Below, piece after piece: positions 56,195 to 64,000 of a stretch of DNA of 64,000 nt. Made by a program: the position numbers and the translations under genes. Source of the stretch: an uncultured Bacteroidota bacterium (GTDB lineage: Bacteria; Bacteroidota; Bacteroidia; Flavobacteriales; Flavobacteriaceae); NCBI GenBank assembly GCA_903842575.1, contig CAIMMM010000127.1, forward strand, positions 30,106 to 94,105, given 5' to 3'. Every line of letters starts with the position of its first letter. The stretch's first letter is position 1. Below the pieces are notes generated by a model. That model saw only the letters and a list, made by a program, of their open reading frames with translations, did no database searches and was not told where the DNA came from.

Positions 56195-57523
56195 ATGAAA
56201 AAATCATTAATTGCTTTAAGTACAATGCTTATGATGGGAGGAATTGCTTCTGCTCAAAAGGTAGCTTTTGAGGAATACGATCTGGACAACGGATTGCATG
56301 TAATTTTACACAATGATCCATCGGCACCAGTTGTCATTACTTCGGTAATGTATCATGTAGGTTCCAAAGATGAAAACCCAGAAAGAACTGGTTTTGCACA
56401 CTTTTTTGAACATCTATTGTTTGAGGGAACAGAAAATATCAAACGCGGTGAATGGTTCAAAATTGTATCTTCAAATGGAGGAACAAACAACGCCAACACA
56501 TCGGAGGACAGAACCTATTATTATGAAGTTTTCCCTTCAAATAATACAGAACTTGGGTTATGGATGGAGTCCGAACGACTAATGCATCCCGTAATTAATC
56601 AAATTGGAGTTGATACTCAAAATGAAGTTGTAAAAGAAGAGAAAAGACTTCGTGTAGATAATGCTCCTTACGGAAGTTTAATTGCGGAAGTAAAGAAAAA
56701 CATGTTTAAAGTACATCCCTATCGTTGGGCAACTATTGGCTCCATGGCGCATTTAGACGCTTCAAAATTGGAAGAGTTTCAAGCGTTTAATAAAAAATTC
56801 TATTCCCCAAACAATGCCGTTTTAGTGGTTGCGGGTCAAATTGATATAGCGCAAACCAAAGCATGGGTTCAAAAATATTTTGGCGCAATTCCAAGAGGTG
56901 TTGAAATTAAAAAACAAACTTTTACCGAATCACCAATTACAGAAACTATCAAAGCGAGCTATGAAGATCCAAACATTCAAACGCCTATGGTTGTTGCTTC
57001 TTACAGAACGCCATCAATGAAAACTAGGGATTCGAAAATTTTTGATATGATTTCTACTTATTTAAGTAATGGTAAAAGTTCAAAATTGTACAAAAAAATT
57101 GTTGACGATAAAAAAATGGCCTTACAAATAGGGGCCTTCAATTACAGCCAAGAAGATTACGGGCAGTACATACTTTATGGAATGCCACAAGGTGAAAATA
57201 CAGCTGCCGACCTAATTAGAGAAATAGATGAAGAAATTGTAAAAATTCAAACGGATTTAATTTCCGAAAAAGATTTTCAAAAACTGCAAAACATCAATGA
57301 CAGCAACTATGTAGATAGCAATGCTAGTATTGAGGGTGTAGCCGAAAATTTAGCAACCTATTACTTACTGTATGGTGATGTGAATTTAATAAATACTGAA
57401 ATAAATATCTATCGCTCTATCACTCGTGAAGAAATTAGAGACATCGCTAAAAAATATCTTAATCCAAATCAACGATTAATATTGGATTATGTACCCGCAA
57501 AAGACAAAGCTGACAACAAATAA
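56195..57523 (+). CDS. M16 family zinc peptidase (active HxxEH)
   Basis: HFFEHLLFEGTENI; exported; start trimmed to ATG at 56195. Confidence 0.92.
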   Translation: MKKSLIALSTMLMMGGIASAQKVAFEEYDLDNGLHVILHNDPSAPVVITSVMYHVGSKDENPERTGFAHFFEHLLFEGTENIKRGEWFKIVSSNGGTNNANTSEDRTYYYEVFPSNNTELGLWMESERLMHPVINQIGVDTQNEVVKEEKRLRVDNAPYGSLIAEVKKNMFKVHPYRWATIGSMAHLDASKLEEFQAFNKKFYSPNNAVLVVAGQIDIAQTKAWVQKYFGAIPRGVEIKKQTFTESPITETIKASYEDPNIQTPMVVASYRTPSMKTRDSKIFDMISTYLSNGKSSKLYKKIVDDKKMALQIGAFNYSQEDYGQYILYGMPQGENTAADLIREIDEEIVKIQTDLISEKDFQKLQNINDSNYVDSNASIEGVAENLATYYLLYGDVNLINTEINIYRSITREEIRDIAKKYLNPNQRLILDYVPAKDKADNK

Positions 57524-57533
57524 AAACACAAAA

Positions 57534-59588
57534 ATGAAAAAATCTATTATAGTATTATCAAGCTTGTTTTTAACCCTAATTATGCAAGCACAAGACAGAC
57601 CTCAACCAAAACCTGGTCCAGCACCAAGTATCAATTTAAAAAAACCTGAAACTTTTACAATGCCAAATGGGCTAAAAGTTTTAGTTGTTGAAAACCATAA
57701 ACTACCTAGAGTTTCTTTTAATTTAACCATTGATAATTCTCCTTTTGCGGAAGGGAATAAAAAGGGAGTTGATGATTTAACGAGTAGTTTAATTGGGAAT
57801 GGCTCCATGAAAACTTCAAAAGATGAATTCAATGAAGAAATTGATTTTATTGGAGCCAATATTAGTTTCTTTTCTTCCGGGGCATCCGCAAGTGGATTGT
57901 CAAAATATGCCTCTAGAATATTAGAATTAATGGCCGAAGGTGCTTTATCTCCAAACTTTACTCAAGAAGAGTTTGACAAAGAAAAAGATAAATTAATTGA
58001 AAGTTTAAAAACACAAGAAAAAAGTGTAACCGCTGTAGCGGGAAGAGTGGAAAACGTTTTGGCTTATGGTAAAGATCATCCTGCAGGAGAATATTTGGCA
58101 GAAGCAACTATAAATAATGTTTCTCTAGCCGATGTAAAAGAAAATTATCAAAGTTATTTTGTTCCAGAAAATGCCTATTTGGTTATTGTTGGGGATGTAA
58201 AGTTTAAAGACACGAAAAAAATGGTAGAAAAACTATTTAGTTCTTGGACAAAAGCAACTGCTCCTAAATTAACCTATTCAAACCCTAGCAATGTTCAATA
58301 TACACAAATCAATTTTGTGGATATGCCAAATGCTGTTCAATCGGAAATCTCGATAATCAATACCGTAAACACTAAATTAGCCGACCCAGATTTGTTTCCT
58401 TTAATCTTGGCAAATCAAGTTCTTGGAGGAGATTTTAACGGTTATTTGAATATGAATTTACGTGAAAAACATGGCTGGACTTATGGTTCGTACTCAAGTG
58501 TCGGATTCGACAAATACATTTCAAGTAAATTCAAAGCTAATGCACAAGTAAGAAATGCCGTTACAGACAGTTCTGTTGTAGAGGCGCTTAAAGAAATCGG
58601 AAGAATTAGAACAGAAAAAGTTTCGGAAGAAGTTTTGAATAACGTTAAAGCTGGTTACATCGGGAAATTTGTAATGCAAGTAGAAAAGCCAGAAACCGTT
58701 GCTCGTTATGCTTTAAATATACAAACACAAGGTTTGCCGGCGGATTTTTATGAAAACTACATTAAAAATATTAATGCAGTTACTACCGATGATGTGATGA
58801 GAGTTGCTAATAAATATTTTCTTGCCGATAATTTAAGAATAATAGTTACAGGAAAAGGTTCTGAAGTAATTTCTGGTTTGGAAAAATTAAAAATTCCGAT
58901 GTTCTATTTTGATAAATTTGGAAATCCAACCGAAAAACCAGCTATGAAAAAACCAGCTCCAATAGGAGTAACGGTTAAAACTGTTTTAGACAATTATATC
59001 AAAGCAATTGGTGGAGAAAAAGCAATTGCAACTGTTAAAACTATTTTCTCAACAGGAACCGCAACAATTCCACAAGCTCCAGCACCTTTAAAATACACTT
59101 CTAAAAAAGACGTAAAAGGAAAGTCTTTCTTTAGCATTGAAATGGAAGGTATGGGAGAATTGTCAAAACAAGTAATCAATGAAAAAGGTGGTTATGGTGT
59201 AAATCAAGGTGTGAGAAAAGAATTGACGGCGGAAGAATTTGCTGAGAAAAAAACAGCCGCAACTACTTTTGAAGAAGTTGCATTAGCTAAAAAAACCGAC
59301 TTGGTTTTAGACGGAATTGAAACATTAAATGGAAGTGACGCTTACATTATTAAAAATGGAAAAGCAACTCTTTATTATGACGTAGCTTCTGGATTAAAAG
59401 TTTTAGAATCAAAACTTTTTGAAAAAGGCGATAAAAAAATGACTGTAACAACAAACTATACAGATTATAGAGCCGTAAAAGGTGTTAAAGTTCCATACGA
59501 AATTATAATAAATCAAGGGTTTGAATTGGATTTCAAAATGACCGATGTGAAAATCAACGAAGGTGTATTGGATACCGATTTTCAATAA
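57534..59588 (+). CDS. M16 family peptidase-like protein without HxxEH, with C-terminal LolA/B-like extension
   Basis: Adjacent M16 paralogue (VDDLTSSLIGNGSM in place of HxxEH); about 200-aa C-terminal extension. Confidence 0.88.
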   Translation: MKKSIIVLSSLFLTLIMQAQDRPQPKPGPAPSINLKKPETFTMPNGLKVLVVENHKLPRVSFNLTIDNSPFAEGNKKGVDDLTSSLIGNGSMKTSKDEFNEEIDFIGANISFFSSGASASGLSKYASRILELMAEGALSPNFTQEEFDKEKDKLIESLKTQEKSVTAVAGRVENVLAYGKDHPAGEYLAEATINNVSLADVKENYQSYFVPENAYLVIVGDVKFKDTKKMVEKLFSSWTKATAPKLTYSNPSNVQYTQINFVDMPNAVQSEISIINTVNTKLADPDLFPLILANQVLGGDFNGYLNMNLREKHGWTYGSYSSVGFDKYISSKFKANAQVRNAVTDSSVVEALKEIGRIRTEKVSEEVLNNVKAGYIGKFVMQVEKPETVARYALNIQTQGLPADFYENYIKNINAVTTDDVMRVANKYFLADNLRIIVTGKGSEVISGLEKLKIPMFYFDKFGNPTEKPAMKKPAPIGVTVKTVLDNYIKAIGGEKAIATVKTIFSTGTATIPQAPAPLKYTSKKDVKGKSFFSIEMEGMGELSKQVINEKGGYGVNQGVRKELTAEEFAEKKTAATTFEEVALAKKTDLVLDGIETLNGSDAYIIKNGKATLYYDVASGLKVLESKLFEKGDKKMTVTTNYTDYRAVKGVKVPYEIIINQGFELDFKMTDVKINEGVLDTDFQ

Positions 59589-59607
59589 TCAAATGCTACC
59601 ACAATTT

Positions 59608-59636
59608 AAAGACCGCCATCACTGGCGGTCTTTTTT
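59608..59636. terminator. Terminator aaagaccgccatcactggcggtctttttt
   Basis: Perfect hairpin plus T tract. Confidence 0.8.
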
Positions 59637-60501
59637 ATTTCTTATTAGCCAAATATACCCCTATTAATATAACAAACGCACCCAAAAATTGAATTGGCGT
59701 CAGCATTTCATTATCAAGCATTCCCCAAAAGAAAGCCACAACAGGGATTAGATACGTTACGGATGCCGCAAAAACTGGCGAAGACATTTGAACCAATTTA
59801 AAGAAAAGGATATTGGCAATTCCAGTTCCTACTACAGCCAATACCATTATAAAAAGCATGGCATGTTGCGTTTCTTGGTGATAAATAACTTCGGTAAAAT
59901 CGGCACATAACAATATGACTAAAGCCGGAATAAGCATTATCGAAAAATTACCCGTTGTGATGCTTAAAGGAGTTAGATTGGATAAATATTTCTTGATTAA
60001 GTTAACATTGATAGCATAACAAAGAGAAGCAATAATAACCAAGAATGCATAATAATTATTGTGATTTTCCACGTAACTATTGCCATTCAAAATTAAAACC
60101 GAAGTTCCAATTAATCCAATGATAACACCAAAAAATTGTATTCTCTTGAATCTTAATCCAAAAAAAAGCATACTTACAAGTAATGTATTCAAAGGAGTTA
60201 ATGAGTTGAGAATGGAACTCACCGAACTACTGATTTGTGTTTGAGCAATGGAAAACAAATATACCGGAAGGAAAGTGCCGAATAGTGCTGTTATCGCAAT
60301 GTATTTCCATTGATGTTTAGGGATTTTTGTCACACTTTTGAACCCAATTATCAAAAGAAAAACGGCACAAAAAATGATTCGCAACGAACCCAATTGAAAT
60401 GGATTTAATCCAACCAAACCTTTTTTTATAAGGATGAAGGAACTTCCCCAAATTAGCGCAAGCACTATAAGTAAAATCCATTTTAACTGTTTTGAAAGCA
60501 T
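59635..60501 (-). CDS. EamA/DMT superfamily transporter
   Basis: Ten TM helices, ALIWGSSFILIKKGL. Confidence 0.92.
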   Translation of the reverse strand: MLSKQLKWILLIVLALIWGSSFILIKKGLVGLNPFQLGSLRIIFCAVFLLIIGFKSVTKIPKHQWKYIAITALFGTFLPVYLFSIAQTQISSSVSSILNSLTPLNTLLVSMLFFGLRFKRIQFFGVIIGLIGTSVLILNGNSYVENHNNYYAFLVIIASLCYAINVNLIKKYLSNLTPLSITTGNFSIMLIPALVILLCADFTEVIYHQETQHAMLFIMVLAVVGTGIANILFFKLVQMSSPVFAASVTYLIPVVAFFWGMLDNEMLTPIQFLGAFVILIGVYLANKK

Positions 60502-60600
60502 TGAAATTATTTAGATTGCAAATTTTGTAATTTTTTTGTGATTTATCGATTTTATTTTTTGCTACTTTTGTCAATGAATCCCAATTAAATAATCTTAATC

Positions 60601-60984
60601 ATGAATTTCTCCAAATCGATATTATCCATTGCTATTACTTCTTTGCTTTTTATAAGTTGCAAAGAGGCTCCAAGTGATTCCCCTGCAAACAATCAACTTT
60701 CGAATTCATCCTCTGAGAAAAAAGAAATAGCTGCTGCTGTAAAACCAGAAACAGCCACTTTTCACATTGAAGGAATGAGTTGTGCCATAGGTTGTGCTAA
60801 AACAATAGAAAAAAAATTATCCGAAATGAATGGCGTTCAAAAAGCCGCAGTAGATTTTGATAAAAAAGAAGCCATTGTAGAATTTGACGCCACGATACAA
60901 ACCCCTGAAAAATTAACGCAAGCTGTTGAATCGACAGGTGACGGAGAAACGTATAAAGTTTCTGAAATGAAAACCAAAACGTAA
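60601..60984 (+). CDS. Lipoprotein with heavy-metal-associated (HMA) domain, motif MSCAIGC
   Basis: Lipobox FISC; FHIEGMSCAIGCAKTIEKKLSEMNGV. Confidence 0.85.
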   Translation: MNFSKSILSIAITSLLFISCKEAPSDSPANNQLSNSSSEKKEIAAAVKPETATFHIEGMSCAIGCAKTIEKKLSEMNGVQKAAVDFDKKEAIVEFDATIQTPEKLTQAVESTGDGETYKVSEMKTKT

Positions 60985-61002
60985 TTGTAATTATAATTCA
61001 AA

Positions 61003-61035
61003 TAAAAAAGGAACTCAATTGAGTTCCTTTTTTAT
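61003..61035. terminator. Bidirectional terminator aaaaaaggaactcaattgagttccttttttatt
   Basis: Perfect palindromic stem with flanking A/T. Confidence 0.8.
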
Positions 61036-61601
61036 TTCCACTTGATGGTTTCCAATAAGCGTTTCATGTCATTTTTTACAAAACTTTCAGCTGGTAATAT
61101 AGAGTCAAAATTGGGTTTTGCGTAGAAATATACTGACCCAGTTACAAAATGTTTTACACTATCGGTAGCATAAAATAATGAATTTGTTGCTGCATTTCCA
61201 GTAACATCATAAAACATTCCATAAACTTTTCTTTCAGAATTTATAAACGGTTGTTCTGTAATTTCATCTGCCTTTTGAGTGTGGCGCTTGTATGTTAAGC
61301 TTTGCGCATCACGCAATAAAGCATTAACATCATTATTCACTGTTTTATAAGTGATGTAAATGGTGGCTTTCATTTTTGGATATTCTATAGTGAAACCACA
61401 ATTTTTATCTTCCTTAATAATGGCATCATTATTCATTTCAAATTCAAAAGGACAGTGATTGCTAAATGCCGCATATTCGGCAACTGGATAATCCAATCGC
61501 AACTGGCTTGATGGTTTTGGTAGCACATCATTTTTACAACTTACAACTACGACGAATAGCAATAAGCCAAAAAAAAGACAACTGATTTTTTTATAAATCA
61601 T
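61032..61601 (-). CDS. gldD: Gliding motility lipoprotein GldD
   Basis: Lipobox VVSC; PKPSSQLRLDYPVAEYAAF..CPFEFEMN; start trimmed to MIYKKIS. Confidence 0.88.
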   Translation of the reverse strand: MIYKKISCLFFGLLLFVVVVSCKNDVLPKPSSQLRLDYPVAEYAAFSNHCPFEFEMNNDAIIKEDKNCGFTIEYPKMKATIYITYKTVNNDVNALLRDAQSLTYKRHTQKADEITEQPFINSERKVYGMFYDVTGNAATNSLFYATDSVKHFVTGSVYFYAKPNFDSILPAESFVKNDMKRLLETIKWK

Positions 61602-61623
61602 TAAAGTTTTAAAATTAAAAGTT

Positions 61624-62061
61624 TCAAAACGGCAAATCATTCTCTGGAGCTGCAGTGTTTGGTGTTTCAAAATTAGCTGGTTTTTGATCCGTTGAGGGCG
61701 CATGCCTCATTCCGTCCGCCTCTTTTTTTGTAGATAAAAAAATGAATTCGGTAACTTGAATTTCGGTAATGTATTTTGTTGACCCATCTTCGGCTTGCCA
61801 TTGGCGAGATTTAATTCTGCCTTCAATATAAATTTTATCGCCTTTTGATAAGTATTTTTCACATATTTCGGCAGCTTTGTTTTTCACTACCATGTTATGC
61901 CATTCTGTAGAGGTGATTTTTTCGTTGGTTTGCTTGTTGATATATATCTCATTGGTGGCCAAGGAAAAACGTCCAATGCAATTCCCACCCTCGAAATAAT
62001 GCATTTTTACATCTTCACCAAGGTGGCCTATCAACATAACTTTATTCAAAGTCCCACTCAT
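61624..62061 (-). CDS. ssb: Single-stranded DNA-binding protein
   Basis: NKVMLIGHLGEDVKMHYFEGG; acidic tip ENDLPF. Confidence 0.94.
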   Translation of the reverse strand: MSGTLNKVMLIGHLGEDVKMHYFEGGNCIGRFSLATNEIYINKQTNEKITSTEWHNMVVKNKAAEICEKYLSKGDKIYIEGRIKSRQWQAEDGSTKYITEIQVTEFIFLSTKKEADGMRHAPSTDQKPANFETPNTAAPENDLPF

Positions 62062-62105
62062 TTTGTATCAATTTACTCCTCCAAATTTACATATTTTTTT
62101 GAAAA

Positions 62106-63146
62106 TTAAAACCAATCTTTCTCAATAAAATTATAAATCACAATTGGGTAAGGAAATGTTTTTGCTTTATCACAAACTATTCCATTGGGAATTGTTCCAT
62201 CCACGTATATTTTCCAAAATTTTATATGCAAATGTTGGTGTGAAAGTCTATGAATTATGAGATCTGAATTAAACAGTACGACTTCATTAATAGAATTAGG
62301 AACAACTACCTGATTGTGAATTAATGCTAAAATAGTGGCGTCATTTTCTGGATTTTCGGTTTCAATTACTGGAAATTCATAAAGATTATGCCATATCCCT
62401 TTAGAAGTTCTTTTTTGAATAACCGTTTGATTGGTTTCATCCAAAAAAACCAAGTAATTAAAATAACGTTTGGCGACTTTTAGCTTTTTTAAATTCACAG
62501 GAAGTTCCCCCACTTTTTTCTTTTGCAAAGCCAAACAACTCTCATTAAAAACACAGTTCATACAATTCGGATTTTTTGGAACGCATTGCATAGCGCCAAA
62601 TTCCATTATGGCTTGATTAAAAACATTGGCTTTTCCATCAGGCAATAACTCATTCGCTAAAGCTGTGAATCCTTTTTTGGCTCCAGCCGAAGAGACGTCC
62701 GTTTCAATATCAAAATATCTAGATAATACACGCAAAACATTTCCATCCACAACTGCTACCGATTCATTATAAGAAAAAGCCGCTATGGCAGCAGCGGTAT
62801 AGGTTCCAATCCCTTTTAACTTTAATAAAGATTCGTAATTGTCTGGGAAAACTCCGTTCAATTCAAAGGCTATAAACTGTGCTGTTTTGTGAAGATTTCG
62901 TGCGCGAGAATAGTAACCCAAACCTTGCCAAAGCTTTAAAACATCTTCTTCATCGGCATTTGCTAAATCAAAAACCGTTGGAAAAGCTATTAAAAATTTT
63001 ATAAAATAAGGAGTTCCTTGCGCAACTCTTGTCTGTTGAAGTATGATTTCTGAAAGCCAAATAGGATAAGGATTCGTGGTGTTTCGCCAAGGCAAATCAC
63101 GTTTGTTTTGTAAATACCATTTGAGCAACACTTTAGAAAAATCCAT
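62106..63146 (-). CDS. mutY: A/G-specific adenine glycosylase MutY
   Basis: DLPWRNTTNPYPIWLSEIILQQTRVAQ; LKGIGTYTAAAIAAF; Fe-S Cys cluster CVPKNPNCMNCVFNESC. Confidence 0.96.
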   Translation of the reverse strand: MDFSKVLLKWYLQNKRDLPWRNTTNPYPIWLSEIILQQTRVAQGTPYFIKFLIAFPTVFDLANADEEDVLKLWQGLGYYSRARNLHKTAQFIAFELNGVFPDNYESLLKLKGIGTYTAAAIAAFSYNESVAVVDGNVLRVLSRYFDIETDVSSAGAKKGFTALANELLPDGKANVFNQAIMEFGAMQCVPKNPNCMNCVFNESCLALQKKKVGELPVNLKKLKVAKRYFNYLVFLDETNQTVIQKRTSKGIWHNLYEFPVIETENPENDATILALIHNQVVVPNSINEVVLFNSDLIIHRLSHQHLHIKFWKIYVDGTIPNGIVCDKAKTFPYPIVIYNFIEKDWF

Positions 63147-63205
63147 AATAAATTTTTGGTAAACAAAAGTAAAAGTTTATGTGATTAAATTTTAATGAAT
63201 TATGC

Positions 63206-63237
63206 TTGAAATATTGTTTTTTTAATTCATATATTTG
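63206..63237 (+). promoter_or_regulatory. HU gene promoter
   Basis: TTG-N21-TATATTTG. Confidence 0.5.
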
Positions 63238-63279
63238 CAACCTCAAAAAATTACTCATAAATATTAAATACGCAAGAAA

Positions 63280-63573
63280 ATGACGAAAGCAGATATCGTA
63301 GCGATAATTTCTGAAAAAAAAGGAATTGAAAAAGGAGATGTTCAAGCAGTGGTTGAAACATTCATGGAAGAAGTAAAAACTTCTTTAGAATCAGGAGAAA
63401 ATGTTTACTTAAGAGGTTTTGGTAGTTTTATCATTAAAACTAGAGCTGAAAAAACAGGAAGAAACATTTCTAAAAATACAACAATTAAAATTCCAGCACA
63501 CAATATTCCTGCATTCAAACCAGCAAAAATATTTGTTGAGGCAGTAAAAACTAATACTGAAGTAACGGTATAA
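63280..63573 (+). CDS. hup: HU family DNA-binding protein
   Basis: MTKADIVAIISEKKGIEKGDVQAVVETF; VYLRGFGSFIIKTRAEKTGRNI. Confidence 0.95.
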   Translation: MTKADIVAIISEKKGIEKGDVQAVVETFMEEVKTSLESGENVYLRGFGSFIIKTRAEKTGRNISKNTTIKIPAHNIPAFKPAKIFVEAVKTNTEVTV

Positions 63574-63604
63574 ACTCATTTATTAATCACAAAAACTACA
63601 AAGT

Positions 63605-63697
63605 ATGCCAAGTGGTAAAAAAAGAAAAAGACATAAAGTAGCGACGCACAAACGCAAAAAAAGAGCGAGAGCTAACCGTCATAAAAAGAAAAAGTAG
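63605..63697 (+). CDS. 30-aa highly basic small protein MPSGKKRKRHKVATHKRKKRARANRHKKKK
   Basis: Hand-translated; absent from the supplied ORF track; ATG 32 bp after HU stop and followed by a terminator-like hairpin. Confidence 0.8.
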   Translation: MPSGKKRKRHKVATHKRKKRARANRHKKKK

Positions 63698-63714
63698 TTT
63701 CTAACTACTTTTTT
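63691..63714 (+). terminator. Terminator overlapping the stop codon of the 30-aa ORF
   Basis: aaagtagtttctaactactttttt. Confidence 0.6.
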
Positions 63715-63902
63715 CTTTTTAAAAACGTTCATTGAAATTAGAAGTTAGGATTTTTTAGATTGCATCTAAAACTAACTTCGCCGGGTAAAAAACACCTGTT
63801 AAAAAATGTTTAATCCATCCTTGTAGAAGTTGATGGTTTATAGTTGATGGATTCTGTCCGACAACCAATAACCAACAACCAGCACGGATAAAAATGTACA
63901 AC

Positions 63903-64000
63903 ATGAATAAAGAACTAATCATTAGATCTAGTCCTGATGCTGTAGATTTTGCCTTATTAAAAGATGGAAAACTAATTGAATTACACAAAGAAGAAGAAAA
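63903..64000 (+). CDS. rng: Ribonuclease E/G family protein, N-terminus only (runs off the window)
   Basis: Hand-translated MNKELIIRSSPDAVDFALLKDGKLIELHKEEE. Confidence 0.75.
   Translation, partial: MNKELIIRSSPDAVDFALLKDGKLIELHKEEE

Noticed and set aside
1-64000. CRISPR arrays, prophage, transposons or defence islands
   Set aside because: No regularly spaced repeats, Cas, integrase, transposase or known defence proteins seen on either strand

Overview
This 64 kb AT-rich window is a Bacteroidota chromosome segment, most like Flavobacterium/Flavobacteriaceae. The placement rests on an ACIII (actABCDEF)-coxBA cluster, gldD, T9SS sorting tails, GGGP synthase and TAnnTTTG promoter boxes. It is mostly housekeeping: queG, ruvB, the ACIII/aa3 oxidase operon, rimP-nusA-infB, tRNA-Gln, polA, rplM-rpsI, rpsB-tsf, greA, ahcY, rplU-rpmA, paired M16 peptidases, mutY-ssb-gldD, HU and the start of an RNase G-like gene. 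I found no CRISPR array, prophage, transposase or rRNA. The best leads are: (1) a TPP riboswitch before a TonB-dependent receptor whose first codons carry tandem 7-bp repeats, near a PnuC-type transporter and a DUF4301 protein with nucleotidyltransferase-like motifs; (2) a DUF3127 protein ending in an SSB-like acidic tip (DDLPF); (3) a 30-aa very basic protein missed by the ORF track between HU and the RNase G-like gene; (4) a G8 tract in a histidine kinase; (5) a thioredoxin-fold protein and a Rieske-like lipoprotein that lack their catalytic or ligand residues; (6) a clamp-binding-like QFDLF motif in the Pol I linker; (7) several unexplained structured intergenic segments. Everything was read by eye; no searches or folding calculations were run.
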